From positions 4,872,394 through 4,936,393 of the forward strand of contig CP036432.1 in assembly GCA_007753675.1 (NCBI GenBank): a DNA stretch of 64,000 bases, given 5' to 3'. The DNA comes from Stieleria magnilauensis. GTDB lineage: Bacteria; Planctomycetota; Planctomycetia; Pirellulales; Pirellulaceae. Shown here piece by piece: positions 37,018 to 47,192 of this stretch (its first letter is position 1; every line of letters starts with the position of its first letter). The notes below the pieces were generated by a model that searched no databases, was not told the DNA's origin, and worked only from the letters and a program-made list of their open reading frames with translations. Made by a program: the position numbers and the translations under genes.

Positions 37018-39444
37018 ATGAAACGTTACCAAGACGAAGCTCTGGATGCCGATGACGGCCCCGAGCTGAATATCGACCTGCTCGGCATCGTTCGCCGCCG
37101 TTTCCATTTGATCATGTTGGGCGTCCTGGTCGGCGCGACATGTGCCACGATTTACTTTGTCAAGCAGAAACCGGTTTACGAATCACAGCTGGCCGTACTG
37201 GTGGGCCAGTTATCCAGTGAGATGGCGAGTACGGGCGTGCGTAGCACCTCCGATGGCGCCGTGACGATGCAAGACGAAATCTTGTCCACGCACATTGAGC
37301 TCTTCGGCAGCCCCAAGGTGCTTCAGCAAGCGATCGATCGAGCGAAATTGAACCGCAGTGTCGGCCAACTGCGAGGCGGTTTATCGATCAGCAAGGGAGG
37401 CCAGGGGGCGGGCGCGAGTGCAAGTATCTTGCGAGCGACGTATCGGGATGGCGATCCCGAAGTTGCGGCCAAGGTGCTGCAAGCCATTTTCGATTCGTAT
37501 CAGCTTTACATCGATGGCCAGTCGCACGATGTGGGAGCCGAAGCGGTTGAGTTGATTGCCAAGGCTCAGGACCAAAACGAAGTCGCACTTCAAAAGGCCG
37601 ACCAAGAGTACCGTGACTTCGTAGCGTCCGTACCGGCCTTGTTGAACGTCAGCGGCAGCGGAGTAGGAAACCTCGAGGACATCCATCGGACCCGACTAAA
37701 GAGCATCGAGAGCGAGCTTGCCAACGTGCGGACGGCCCTCGCGTCAGCTCGCTCACGACGGCTTGTCATTGCCGACGCGGTCAAGGGCAAGACCCCGGAA
37801 GACTTGACCGACGCCGCGGTGATGACGCTATTGACCGAAGAAGACATTGCTCGGTTGCAGACACTGATCAGCATCGCGAAAGAACGGAAGGCCGGGGATG
37901 ATAGCCTCGACATCGCTCGGATCGTCGCGAACACGTCTAGCACATCGAAAGTCAATCGCTTGATGGGGTTGCTCAGTCAGCGACAGGTCATGCGCGCCAC
38001 CTACGGTGCGGGCCACCCCAGCGTGGTTGCACTGGACACCGAAATCGCCAGCATCCAGAAATTCAGTCCACAGGATGGTGATGAACAGCCCGACTCCGCA
38101 AAGAGCGAGTTTGATGTTCCGCCTGCCGAAATCCTGGCGACTTATTACGCCGTTCTGAAGAGCGACATTAACGAGTTTGCCAGACGTGAATCCGAACTGC
38201 TCGCACTTTCGCAACAAGAGTCCAAACTGGCCAAGGAAGTTGAGCTGAGCTTCCTCAAAGGGACAGCGCTCAAGGCCAACCTCGACCGGGCGCAGGCTCG
38301 TTATGACGAAGTGTTCAAGCGTCTGCAGGAACTCAATCTCACCAACGACTACTCCGGGTTTTCAACGGACTTGCTGGTCATGCCCGTTCCGGCCAGTCTG
38401 CCCGTTTGGCCGGCGAAGTCAAAGATCGCAATGATGGGAATCATGGGCGGCATCATGCTGGGCTTGGGACTAGCGATGCTGGCCGAGCTGGCCGACCGCA
38501 CATTCCGAAATCCCGAGGAAGTCGAAAGCGTGGTCGGAGCGCCGATCTTAGCCCACATGCCGATGCTTCCTGAATCAAAACTTCAAAAACAAGCGATCAA
38601 AGATTCCGACATCTCACCGATGGTCGCCGCGTTCCACATTCCTCGGGCGACCGATGCCGAAACCTTTCGTGTCATTCGAACGTCCATCCTGTTTTTGGCA
38701 AAGAAACAGTCGAAACAAGTGTTTCTTATAACCAGCCCCAGTCCCTCGGACGGAAAGTCGACGACGATCGCCAACCTGGCTGTTTCGATGGCGCAAGCCG
38801 GAAAACGGGTGCTGTTGGTCGACGCGGACTTGCGGCGGCCCATGGTCTCGAAAACCTTTGGCATTGAGCGTTCGCCTGGCCTTTCGGACTATTTGAATCG
38901 CGTGGTCTGCTTTTCGGAATGCCTGCACGAATGCGAGCAGATCAATCTGACGTTGTGTCCGGCCGGTTCGCGGACCTCGGCTCCGTCGGAGCTGCTGGAA
39001 TCGGACTCTTTCGCGGAATTCATCGCGGAGGCGCGCCAATCCTTTGACATGGTATTCATTGACTCCCCGCCCCTGCTGGCGGTGACTGATCCGGCGATCA
39101 TCACACTGCACGTCGACAGCTGCCTGCTGACGGTGCGGATTGAAAAGAACAACCGAACGCTCGTCGAGCGTGCCGCTGAAATACTCCGGGACCAGTGTGT
39201 GCCGATCGATGGCGTGATCGTTAACGGCCGTGATTCACGTCGTCGCGGCTATGGATACAGCAGCTACAACTATTACGGAAAAGACCAGTACGGCTACGTC
39301 GACGGCTACCGACGTTACTACGAATCCGACGACGAAGATGCCCCGACTTCCTCCAACGGGCGCTCGCGGAAGCGGGTCAATGGCAAAGCGGCCAAGATGA
39401 ACGGGCATGCCGCTAGCGATCGCTTGATTACAGGCAAACGTTGA
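37018..39444 (+). CDS. Tyrosine autokinase with Wzz domain (Wzc-like)
   Basis: An 808-residue inner-membrane polysaccharide co-polymerase. The Wzz domain starts with LLGIVRRRF and a first helix (LIMLGVLVGATCATIYFV). A long periplasmic coiled-coil region follows, then a second helix preceded by SLPVWPAKSKIAMMG. The cytoplasmic BY-kinase has Walker A SPSPSDGKSTT, Walker A' LLVDADLRRPM and Walker B MVFIDSPPLLA. The tail is a Tyr cluster (YGYSSYNYYGKDQYGYVDGY) ready for autophosphorylation. It controls chain length and export. I chose the ATG at 37018, where the helical N-terminus begins. It is the first gene of the exopolysaccharide locus. Confidence 0.93.
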   Translation: MKRYQDEALDADDGPELNIDLLGIVRRRFHLIMLGVLVGATCATIYFVKQKPVYESQLAVLVGQLSSEMASTGVRSTSDGAVTMQDEILSTHIELFGSPKVLQQAIDRAKLNRSVGQLRGGLSISKGGQGAGASASILRATYRDGDPEVAAKVLQAIFDSYQLYIDGQSHDVGAEAVELIAKAQDQNEVALQKADQEYRDFVASVPALLNVSGSGVGNLEDIHRTRLKSIESELANVRTALASARSRRLVIADAVKGKTPEDLTDAAVMTLLTEEDIARLQTLISIAKERKAGDDSLDIARIVANTSSTSKVNRLMGLLSQRQVMRATYGAGHPSVVALDTEIASIQKFSPQDGDEQPDSAKSEFDVPPAEILATYYAVLKSDINEFARRESELLALSQQESKLAKEVELSFLKGTALKANLDRAQARYDEVFKRLQELNLTNDYSGFSTDLLVMPVPASLPVWPAKSKIAMMGIMGGIMLGLGLAMLAELADRTFRNPEEVESVVGAPILAHMPMLPESKLQKQAIKDSDISPMVAAFHIPRATDAETFRVIRTSILFLAKKQSKQVFLITSPSPSDGKSTTIANLAVSMAQAGKRVLLVDADLRRPMVSKTFGIERSPGLSDYLNRVVCFSECLHECEQINLTLCPAGSRTSAPSELLESDSFAEFIAEARQSFDMVFIDSPPLLAVTDPAIITLHVDSCLLTVRIEKNNRTLVERAAEILRDQCVPIDGVIVNGRDSRRRGYGYSSYNYYGKDQYGYVDGYRRYYESDDEDAPTSSNGRSRKRVNGKAAKMNGHAASDRLITGKR

Positions 39445-39504
39445 TCGGATGCCTTGTCCTCTCAGTTCAATGATGTTTTTTAATCGATCGGGTCACGGAA
39501 GAAC

Positions 39505-41199
39505 ATGAATGCGATGAGCACGACAGCAAAAAAACCGTCGAACGTCCGCCCGGTGATGCAGAATGTGGTGGCGACGCCCCCGTCCGATTCGGACAGTCGT
39601 CTCGATGCCGCGTCGCTGCAAAAGCTTGGCACGTCGACGGCGTTGACCCTGGGTAGAAAACAGGCATGGTATGACTTCCGCTCAACCTTGCCGCTATTGG
39701 TTTCCGACATCCTTGCCAGCAGTGTTGCGGTCACAGCCGCGACGCTGGTTCATCGCTGGAATGGTGGAACGCCGCACCCGGCGTTTTGCATCAGCGTGGT
39801 GCTACTGGTCGTCTTGATGCACCGCATCCACGGTTTGTACCCCGCGTGCGGTGCAAGTTACGCGCAAGAGTTTCGCGGAATCATGCAGACCTGCATCGTC
39901 GTGACCGTGGGTGTCGCGTTCGGGCTGTTGATGAGTTCCAGTTTGAACGCATTCCCTTGGCTCTGCTGGGCCACCCTATCGATCACGTTGTTCTTCAGCC
40001 TGGCCGCGGTGCGTCCGATAGCGAGACGAATCCTGAGTCCGTTTGACTGGTGGACCCAGCCTGTGGTCATCGTCGGCAACGGTGCTGCGAGTCGGCAGCT
40101 GTATGACCGACTGGACCGATCGCGACACGAAGGATTGCGTCCGGCGGGAATCATTTTTGACCCCACTCGACACTGGGACGGATCCCCGGCGACGCATGCA
40201 CCCGAACAGAAAACTACGAAGTCCCAAATTCGCGATCAGGCCGACGGTCAGTTCTATCGAATTGATTCGACCGAAGGAGTACGACGCCCGAACGGTAGCC
40301 CAAGCGGCAACGGCGCCCCGGTGCGTCGCTCGGAGAGTTGCTGGTTAGGGCCGACGACGGAGCTGGAATCGATCCTTCGTGGAACCGGGGCCTGCCGGCT
40401 CGCCCTGGCCGAACAGGACGCCGGCCAATGGCAAGACTTTCACGCCTTTCACGGGATTCCGCACGTGATGCTGCCGATGGACTTCTCCTACCATCCGACC
40501 GAATCGGTGCGGCTGGCCGAGCGGGGATCGGGGATCGAGCTGCATTGTTACACGGCGCTTACCAGTCCCCATGCCCAGTTGGCCAAACGGGTGATCGACC
40601 TTGTCTTGGTGTTGCTGACCCTCCCGTTCTGGTTGCCATTGATGATCGCCATCGCGATCGCCATCAAGGTGTTTGATCCCGGGCCGGTGTTCTACTACCA
40701 AGACCGCGTCGGCAGGTTCCGCAGCCCATTTCGAGCGATCAAGTTCCGCAGCATGGTTTGCGACGCGGATCGTCGGTTGAGCGAGTACCTGCAGAAAAAC
40801 CCACAGATGATGAAGGAGTGGAAGCGAACCCACAAGCTGCAGAAAGACCCGCGAGTCACAAAGATCGGCGTATTCCTGAGAAAGACCAGCCTGGACGAAC
40901 TGCCGCAACTATTTAACGTGTTGCTCGGGGAGATGAGTTTGGTCGGGCCACGACCGATCATCGACAGCGGTGACTACGACCGCGAATACATCCAAGAGTA
41001 TCCGGAAGTCTTTGAGCTGTACCAAATGGTGCGGCCTGGAATCACCGGGCTGTGGCAAGTCTCCGGCCGGAATTCCACCAGCTACACGCAGCGCGTGTTC
41101 ATGGATCGCTTCTACCTCCACAACTGGTCGATCAGCCTGGACATCTTCATCCTCTGGCGAACCGTCAAAACCGCCCTGCTCCGAGAAGGAGCGTGTTGA
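39505..41199 (+). CDS. Initiating sugar phosphotransferase (WbaP/WcaJ-like)
   Basis: A 564-residue polyprenyl-phosphate sugar-1-phosphate transferase. The N-terminal ~170 residues hold about four to five helices (LPLLVSDILASSVAVTAA and following), then a CoA-binding-like soluble loop. The catalytic C-terminus begins with KRVIDLVLVLLTLPFWLPL and contains FRAIKFRSM, SLDELPQLFNVLLGEMSLVG, PRPI and RPGITGLWQVSGR, all classic family blocks. It attaches the first sugar phosphate to undecaprenyl phosphate at the inner membrane. It lies 60 bases after the tyrosine kinase gene on the same strand. Confidence 0.93.
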   Translation: MNAMSTTAKKPSNVRPVMQNVVATPPSDSDSRLDAASLQKLGTSTALTLGRKQAWYDFRSTLPLLVSDILASSVAVTAATLVHRWNGGTPHPAFCISVVLLVVLMHRIHGLYPACGASYAQEFRGIMQTCIVVTVGVAFGLLMSSSLNAFPWLCWATLSITLFFSLAAVRPIARRILSPFDWWTQPVVIVGNGAASRQLYDRLDRSRHEGLRPAGIIFDPTRHWDGSPATHAPEQKTTKSQIRDQADGQFYRIDSTEGVRRPNGSPSGNGAPVRRSESCWLGPTTELESILRGTGACRLALAEQDAGQWQDFHAFHGIPHVMLPMDFSYHPTESVRLAERGSGIELHCYTALTSPHAQLAKRVIDLVLVLLTLPFWLPLMIAIAIAIKVFDPGPVFYYQDRVGRFRSPFRAIKFRSMVCDADRRLSEYLQKNPQMMKEWKRTHKLQKDPRVTKIGVFLRKTSLDELPQLFNVLLGEMSLVGPRPIIDSGDYDREYIQEYPEVFELYQMVRPGITGLWQVSGRNSTSYTQRVFMDRFYLHNWSISLDIFILWRTVKTALLREGAC

Positions 41200-41325
41200 T
41201 GGGAGACAAGGAGATTATGCGGAGCAGGAGACGAGAAGAGGAGCGATTGCAAGCGAATTTTTTCGCGTGGCAGCTACACTCGGCGCTTTTCAACGCGACC
41301 TGCTGACGCCCGCCATCCAATCCCT

Positions 41326-41405
41326 CTCTCCGTGTCTCCCTCTCTCCGTGTCTCCCCCTCTCCGTGTCTCCCCCTCTCCGTGTCTCCCCCTCTCCGTGTC
41401 TCCCC
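41326..41405. repeat. 16-bp tandem repeat, five copies
   Basis: Units CTCTCCGTGTCTCCC plus one base repeat at exactly 16-base steps from 41326, 41342, 41358, 41374 and 41390. Confidence 0.85.
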
Positions 41406-41453
41406 CTCACTTTCCTACTGACTATTGCCAACGCTCGTTCTCTTTCTTCCTGC

Positions 41454-41509
41454 TAACAGCTAACAGCTAACTGCTAACTGCTAACTGCTAACCGCTAACA
41501 GCTAACAGC
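41454..41509. repeat. Heptamer tandem repeat TAACNGC, eight copies
   Basis: Eight 7-bp units TAAC(A/T/C)GC in direct tandem, with a partial ninth, ending 14 bases before the gmd start. The fifth base of each unit varies among A, T and C. Confidence 0.85.
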
Positions 41510-41523
41510 TAACTCTCTGCCCA

Positions 41524-42642
41524 ATGAAAAAAGCACTCATCACCGGCATCACCGGTCAAGACGGATCGTACCTGGCGGAGTTCTTGCTGGAGAAAGGCTA
41601 CGAGGTCCACGGCATCAAACGCCGGGCGTCTTCGTTCAACACCGACCGGATCGATCACATCTATCAGTCGCCGCACGAAGAGCAACCGCAATTCAAGTTG
41701 CACTACGGCGACCTGACCGACACGTCCAACCTGACGCGGATCATCAACGCGGTGCAGCCCGACGAAGTTTACAACTTGGGTGCCCAGTCGCACGTCGCGG
41801 TCTCGTTCGAGTCACCCGAGTACACCGCCGACGTCGATGCGATCGGAACGCTACGACTACTCGAAGCGATTCGATTCCTGGGACTGGAAAAGAAGACACG
41901 CTTCTACCAGGCCTCCACGTCAGAGCTCTTCGGCTTGGTCCAAGAGATCCCGCAGAAAGAGACCACGCCGTTTTACCCCCGGTCGCCTTATGCGGCGGCG
42001 AAGATGTACGCGTACTGGATCACGGTCAACTACCGCGAGTCGTACGGGATGTATGCCTGCAACGGAATCCTGTTCAATCACGAATCACCGCGGCGGGGCG
42101 AGACCTTCGTCACGCGAAAGATCACACGAGGGATCTCCAACATCGCTCAAGGCCTAGAAGAATGCCTGTACCTGGGCAACATGGACGCGTTACGAGATTG
42201 GGGGCACGCCAAAGACTACGTACGGATGCAGTGGATGATGTTGCAGCAGGAGCAAGCCGATGATTTCGTGATCGCGACGGGAAAACAGATCAGTGTGCGA
42301 GAGTTCGTCAAGCTGTCGGCGAACGAGGCCGGCCTGGAGATCGAATTTTCCGGCAACGGTGTCGACGAGATCGCAACGGTCACGCAAGTCACCGACAGCG
42401 GAAAAGCCCCGTACGTGAACCCCGGCGACGTGATCGTCCGAGTCGACCCCCGCTACTTCCGCCCGGCCGAAGTGGAAACGCTGCTGGGAGACCCGACCAA
42501 AGCCAAAGAAAAACTCGGCTGGGAATGCGAGATCAGCGTCGAGGAAATGTGCGCCGAAATGGTCGCCAACGACCTCGAAAACGCCCGCAAGCACGCCCTC
42601 CTCAAACTCCACGGCCACACGGTCAGCGTGGCGGTGGAGTAG
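41524..42642 (+). CDS. gmd: GDP-mannose 4,6-dehydratase
   Basis: A 372-residue short-chain dehydrogenase. The NADP-binding motif [18 protein letters not shown] is followed by the Gmd-specific [17 protein letters not shown]. The catalytic Tyr and Lys appear in [12 protein letters not shown], after a Ser/Thr-rich strand (QASTSELFG). The C-terminus has [17 protein letters not shown], which is typical. It turns GDP-mannose into GDP-4-keto-6-deoxymannose. No adjacent fcl/wcaG, rmd or per gene is in the window, so the next step to a finished sugar is not visible here. Confidence 0.96.
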   Translation: MKKALITGITGQDGSYLAEFLLEKGYEVHGIKRRASSFNTDRIDHIYQSPHEEQPQFKLHYGDLTDTSNLTRIINAVQPDEVYNLGAQSHVAVSFESPEYTADVDAIGTLRLLEAIRFLGLEKKTRFYQASTSELFGLVQEIPQKETTPFYPRSPYAAAKMYAYWITVNYRESYGMYACNGILFNHESPRRGETFVTRKITRGISNIAQGLEECLYLGNMDALRDWGHAKDYVRMQWMMLQQEQADDFVIATGKQISVREFVKLSANEAGLEIEFSGNGVDEIATVTQVTDSGKAPYVNPGDVIVRVDPRYFRPAEVETLLGDPTKAKEKLGWECEISVEEMCAEMVANDLENARKHALLKLHGHTVSVAVE

Positions 42643-42683
42643 CACGCTGATTACCCGACGATCTCAATGCGACGAACACGTAA

Positions 42684-44024
42684 GTGAAATTGCAATCTGA
42701 ATCGGAATGCTCCCTCTGGAACCCGGCCAGTTGGTGGTACATCGCAGACCGGTTCTTCAGCCAGCATGCGCGGTTATCGCGAGCTTGGACCCTCGGAAAA
42801 CTGTGTGGGATCACCGGATCGGCGCAAGTCACGGTACAGGCGATCGGATTCCTAAGCGGATTAGTGACCATTCAATTGCTGCCGCCTCGTGAGTATGCGC
42901 TTTACACGCTCGCAACAACGATGCTCGGCACGATGACGTTGCTCGCCGACGGTGGAGTCGCTACGGGGGTTATGGCCCAGGGGGGAAAGGTTTGGCAAGA
43001 CCGCGCACAACTCGGCAAGGTGCTGGTGACCGGCTTGAAAATGCGAAAGCAATTTGCAATCTGGAGTCTCGTCTTTGGCGTACCGGTGCTGCTCTGTTTG
43101 CTTCGACATCACGGCGCATCGTGGCTCTCGTCAGGATTCATCGTTCTCTGTATTGTGCCCGCGCTCTTTACGACATTGTCCGCCAAATTGCTTGAAATTG
43201 CGCCTAAACTCACTCAGGACATTGGTCCACTTCAAGGAGTGCAGGTTAGTTTGAATGCCAGTCGGTTCGCCATGGTCGGGCCCTTGCTCCTGCTATTTCC
43301 CTCTGCTGGGATCGCACTTCTTGCAAACGGAATCGCTCAGCTACTTGCCAATGGCCGGCTGAGAAAACTTTCGGACGCGTATGCCGACCTCTCCGAGCGG
43401 GAGGATCCGGTGGTGCGGCGAGATATCCTTGGAATCGTCAAAAGAGTCTTACCCGGCGCGATTTACAGTACGTTCTCAGCCCAGCTCACGATCTGGCTGA
43501 TTTCGATTTTTGGATCGACGGAGTCGTTAGCCGAAGTCGCAGCGATCAGCAAGGTGCTGATGGTCTTGTCGCTGTTTACCGTCATTTTTTCGACTCTGGT
43601 AGCACCTCGTTTTGCACGATTGCAACGGAATAAGCACAACTTGACGATGGTCTTCGTGAAGGTCCAATTTTCGGTGGTCACGTTGCTAATTTGTGCCGGG
43701 CTACTGGCATCCTGCTTCAGCACACAGTTAACTGCGATACTCGGATCAAACTACACCGGTACCGCGTACGTGTTTCAGCTACAGCTAGTCAGTTCGATCT
43801 TGAGCGTTATTGGTGGTTGTGGATACAGCTTGCTGACGGCACGGGGAATTGTCCCCGCACCGTATCTCTTTATTCCGATGTCCCTGGTTTTCAAAGTTGC
43901 TCCGTTTCTGTACTTCTCGCCCACCAGTGTCGTCGGAGTCCTTCTGGCAGCGATCGTGTCGACCTCACTATATCTTTGCATGCTGCACGCGTTTGCAATC
44001 ACATCTTTAAGAAAGAGCGGGTAG
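42684..44024 (+). CDS. Polysaccharide flippase (Wzx-like)
   Basis: A 446-residue polytopic membrane protein of the oligosaccharide flippase/MATE-like fold. About twelve hydrophobic stretches are visible, e.g. GITGSAQVTVQAIGFLSGLV, LALFLLPSAGIALLANG-like segments and a C-terminal GVLLAAIVSTSLYLCMLHAF. It should move lipid-linked repeat units across the inner membrane. The GTG at 42684 is used, 42 bases after gmd. Codons here look richer in A and T than in the genes before gmd. Confidence 0.85.
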   Translation: MKLQSESECSLWNPASWWYIADRFFSQHARLSRAWTLGKLCGITGSAQVTVQAIGFLSGLVTIQLLPPREYALYTLATTMLGTMTLLADGGVATGVMAQGGKVWQDRAQLGKVLVTGLKMRKQFAIWSLVFGVPVLLCLLRHHGASWLSSGFIVLCIVPALFTTLSAKLLEIAPKLTQDIGPLQGVQVSLNASRFAMVGPLLLLFPSAGIALLANGIAQLLANGRLRKLSDAYADLSEREDPVVRRDILGIVKRVLPGAIYSTFSAQLTIWLISIFGSTESLAEVAAISKVLMVLSLFTVIFSTLVAPRFARLQRNKHNLTMVFVKVQFSVVTLLICAGLLASCFSTQLTAILGSNYTGTAYVFQLQLVSSILSVIGGCGYSLLTARGIVPAPYLFIPMSLVFKVAPFLYFSPTSVVGVLLAAIVSTSLYLCMLHAFAITSLRKSG

Positions 44025-44045
44025 CGACAGCCCCGTTTCCCACGA

Positions 44046-44900
44046 ATGAACTACCGGCTTGAGTATTACCGTGCCCCAAGTGGCAATTTTGGAGATGACC
44101 TAAATCTGCACTTGTTCACCCGTCTGCTCGGTCCGAGCGACCCCACTAGCAAGAACTCACTGATCGCGATCGGCAGTTTGCTTCACCGGCAAACGCTCGA
44201 CAATCTTGCGATTCCGGACGACAACCGAATCCACGTCTTTGGAACCGGTGCCAGGGGCCCCGAAGCAGCATGTCTGGGAGACAACGTAAGGTTTCACTTC
44301 ACCCGCGGGCCTTTGACTGCAAGTGTCTATTCCAAACCGTTCATCGCCGATCCTGCTTATTTAGTCAAGTTAGTTGCCTCTCAGGATGCTGGTGCCGACG
44401 CCGTCGGGTTTATGCCGCATATTCATAGCGAGAAGCTTGTCAACTGGGCCATGATCTGTTCTACGGTCGGTTGCCAATACATTTCACCTACAAACGATGT
44501 GGAGACAACACTAGCGGCGATTTGTCGCTGCAAACTCATAGTGACCGAAGCGATGCACGGGGCGATCGTCGCCGATGCACTCGGTATCCCCTGGGTTCGG
44601 TTTCGTTTCGCGTCTCACTTTCGCGAAAGCATCTCGACATCGGAATTCAAGTGGAGTGATTGGCTGCTGTCTGTGAAAGCTGTTCCGGTTGTTTTTGAAA
44701 TCAATTTTGCTGACGTCCTGGCTCGACTCGACGGAAAATTGCTTGCGTTGCCAGTTCGACGGCTCTTTGAGCGGAAACTCATCCGAAAACTCCGTTCAGC
44801 GTCAATCTCTCAGGGAAGTCTATCCAATACAGAGACACGCCGAGACACCTTGGTCGCTCTAGAAGCATCTTTAAGAAACCTTGAGCGTGAGCTTGCATAA
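44046..44900 (+). CDS. Polysaccharide pyruvyl-transferase-like protein
   Basis: A 284-residue protein of the CsaB/ExoV/WcaK family. The N-terminus has the conserved N-F-G-D element (GNFGDDLNLHLF). Further motifs are IAIGSLLH, VFGTGARG, FTRGPLTASVY and the late EAMHGAIVADALGIPWV. Such proteins transfer pyruvate from phosphoenolpyruvate to a sugar, forming acidic ketals. It overlaps the alternative TTG start of the next gene. The donor and acceptor are not deducible. Confidence 0.82.
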   Translation: MNYRLEYYRAPSGNFGDDLNLHLFTRLLGPSDPTSKNSLIAIGSLLHRQTLDNLAIPDDNRIHVFGTGARGPEAACLGDNVRFHFTRGPLTASVYSKPFIADPAYLVKLVASQDAGADAVGFMPHIHSEKLVNWAMICSTVGCQYISPTNDVETTLAAICRCKLIVTEAMHGAIVADALGIPWVRFRFASHFRESISTSEFKWSDWLLSVKAVPVVFEINFADVLARLDGKLLALPVRRLFERKLIRKLRSASISQGSLSNTETRRDTLVALEASLRNLERELA

Positions 44901-44931
44901 CAAATGTTGCTTCACAAATGAGTACTCTATC

Positions 44932-45969
44932 GTGAAACCAACGATTCTCGAAACATCTACTCCATGGTTCGGTGGACACACCGGTTACGAATGCCTGCGA
45001 CTGTGGATCAGTCAGATATCCGATGTGACGGTCGTCAAACCGAAAAGGAATCTCGTCTCTCGCCTGAAAGGCAAGTGGCTCAGTCTACGTCGTGGATTTG
45101 GGAATGCACCACAGCAGCATGTCGCCGCAATTTACAATTTCAGTCAACGCGTAAAGCGATCGGCAGGAGTTGGCCACATCATCTATGGTGAAGAATTCCT
45201 TCCCTATGCCGACATCCTCTCGGATGAAGTACTAAGCCGGACTTTGTTCACCTTCCACCAGCCCCTCTGCCAATGGAACAAGCAGCAACTTGAGCGTCTC
45301 GGTTCGATTGAACACGCACTCTTCTTATACGACCGAGACAAGCAGGCCTTTCGAAGTTACTTGCGCTCGCCACCTTCATTTATTTTGCATGGCGTTGACA
45401 CCGATTTCTTTTGCCCGGGTCAGTATGACGAACCAAAACGTTTGCTGTACAACGGAATTCACCTACGCAATGTAGAGATGTTTTATCGCGTGGTTGCCGC
45501 TCTGCAGAAAAACTTTCCTTCTCTCTGCTTTGATGCATTGGTGCCGGAACATCGACGTGACTTACCGCTATTCAGGCAACTTGCCAACAATCCAAGAATA
45601 TCTTGGCATTCGGGCTTAAGCGACAGTGAACTTCGAGACCTATACCAACGCTCCTACCTTACTTTGACTCCGATGAATGACAGCGGTGCGAACACGGCGA
45701 TCGTCGAGGCACTTGCCTCTGGGCTTCCCATCGTGACGACAGATGTTGGAGGGATCCAAAACTATGGGGGTGGGACGATCTTCCCGATCGTTCAAAACAA
45801 TGATGACGATGCGATGGTAGAGCTCGTAACAAAGTACCTGAAAGCGCCCGAATATCGGCAAAGCGTGTCGGTGAAGTCCCGTGCGTTTTCAGTCGAAAAA
45901 CTTAGCTGGAGCTGTGTCGCTGTAGAACACCTGAGGCTATATCAATCGATCGCATCGTCTTGTACTTGA
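44932..45969 (+). CDS. GT4-family glycosyltransferase
   Basis: About 345 residues with a GT-B fold. The N-terminus has PWFGGHTGYECLRLW, the donor-binding C-terminus has NDSGANTAIVEALASGLPIVTTDVGG, which includes the EX7E-type acidic pair. I prefer the GTG at 44932; a TTG at 44881 overlaps the previous gene by 20 bases. It lacks a signal peptide or membrane helix, so it acts on the cytosolic face. Donor sugar unknown. Confidence 0.8.
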   Translation: MKPTILETSTPWFGGHTGYECLRLWISQISDVTVVKPKRNLVSRLKGKWLSLRRGFGNAPQQHVAAIYNFSQRVKRSAGVGHIIYGEEFLPYADILSDEVLSRTLFTFHQPLCQWNKQQLERLGSIEHALFLYDRDKQAFRSYLRSPPSFILHGVDTDFFCPGQYDEPKRLLYNGIHLRNVEMFYRVVAALQKNFPSLCFDALVPEHRRDLPLFRQLANNPRISWHSGLSDSELRDLYQRSYLTLTPMNDSGANTAIVEALASGLPIVTTDVGGIQNYGGGTIFPIVQNNDDDAMVELVTKYLKAPEYRQSVSVKSRAFSVEKLSWSCVAVEHLRLYQSIASSCT

Positions 45970-46029
45970 AATGTTAGTCGTATTACTCTCACGGTCCGCG
46001 TCGATTCGCATTCCACGGAAACTCGCAAA

Positions 46030-46992
46030 ATGAAATCCTCGGTATGCACACTTTTTGAGGGCCATTACCACTACGGCGTGGCGGCTTTAACGAACTCGTT
46101 GTATCAAAATGGGTATCGTGGCACCGTGTATGCTGGCTACCGTGGTGGCCTGCCGGGCTGGACGGTCGAAGCCGAGCGTCGCTCCACAGGACAGTGGTCG
46201 GATGCAACGTCCCTGCAGGTGGCCGACGGGCTGGAGATCGTATTTCTTCCGCTGGAAACGCCGTATCACCTGACCAACTACAAGCCCGACTTTATGCTTG
46301 AGTTGCTCGACGGACCTGCCGCCGATACGGATGCAATCTTTTATTTGGATCCCGATATCTGCGTCGCCGACGATTGGCAGGTCTTTTGCGACTGGGTGTC
46401 CTGTGGAGTCGCATTGTGCGAGGACGTGAACTCGCCGCTGCCTAAGAACCATCCTCGGCGGGTTGGCTGGCGGCGATACTATGAAAACAAGGGTTTTTCG
46501 CTGAACTTCAAGGGAAGAGAGTACGTAAACGGAGGATTCGTAGGCCTGCGTTCCGACGCTCGTGGTTTCCTCGAACAGTGGAAGGCACTCATGTTGGCCA
46601 TGGGGGATGTGATCGGCGGGCTGGGTGCGGCGAAAGTCGAACTTGGCCAGGAGTTCGAAGGCAAGGGATTCTTCTCATGTTTCGACGCGAGCGATCAGGA
46701 CGGACTAAACGCGGCGATCGAGGCAACCGATTTTGAATTCAGCGTGATCGGCCAAGAAGCGATGGGATTTAAACCGGGGGCTGCGATTTTGCCGCACGCC
46801 TTGGGCCAGCCGAAACCATGGAAAAAGCGGTTCCTCGGAGATTCGCTGAAAGGCAAATCGCCCAGACTTGTCGACAAAGAGTTTTTGAAGAACGTGAGTC
46901 CCATCGGGTTCTACATGCCAAGCGAGATCTTCATGCGGAGGTTGTCGTGTTTCATGGCGTCGGGGATCGGACGCTTTGTGCGCCGCGCATGA
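46030..46992 (+). CDS. GT8-like glycosyltransferase
   Basis: A 320-residue protein. A nucleotide-sugar transferase core is suggested by MKSSVCTLFEGHYHYGVAAL at the start, the metal-binding DxD-type motif FYLDPDICV near residue 117, and FVGLRSDARGF with the flexible acceptor region. GT8-type and related GT-A enzymes have this arrangement. No membrane helix. The family call is tentative. Confidence 0.65.
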   Translation: MKSSVCTLFEGHYHYGVAALTNSLYQNGYRGTVYAGYRGGLPGWTVEAERRSTGQWSDATSLQVADGLEIVFLPLETPYHLTNYKPDFMLELLDGPAADTDAIFYLDPDICVADDWQVFCDWVSCGVALCEDVNSPLPKNHPRRVGWRRYYENKGFSLNFKGREYVNGGFVGLRSDARGFLEQWKALMLAMGDVIGGLGAAKVELGQEFEGKGFFSCFDASDQDGLNAAIEATDFEFSVIGQEAMGFKPGAAILPHALGQPKPWKKRFLGDSLKGKSPRLVDKEFLKNVSPIGFYMPSEIFMRRLSCFMASGIGRFVRRA

Positions 46993-47192
46993 CCCAAGAT
47001 TACCTGCAACACCATCCAGCCTCGGAAAGTGCAGGATCCGAAAGGCTGCTTCTTTCTTTTGTGTGGCATATCAAGATGCATTTCGGTCCGGTCAATAATG
47101 TGATTGACTGCGTTATTCCTGGAGTCTGCAATCACGCGAAGGGCGCAGATCAGATGTGTTTAACTTGGCGATCGCACTGGCGCTAACGAGCA

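Larger units (their letters stand above)
41200..41523. other. Repeat-rich spacer before gmd
   Basis: About 320 bases between the initiating transferase and gmd, with no coherent gene. It contains two different tandem arrays (41326-41405 and 41454-41509). Short frames across the repeats code only low-complexity Pro/Ser/Leu and are rejected. Confidence 0.6.

Noticed and set aside
41454..41509. CRISPR-like array
   Set aside because: The units are 7 bp in direct tandem with no spacers, so it is a microsatellite-type repeat.
46818..47186. 122-residue frame overlapping the GT8-like gene end
   Set aside because: Most of it overlaps the supported gene in another frame; the remaining part has no motifs.
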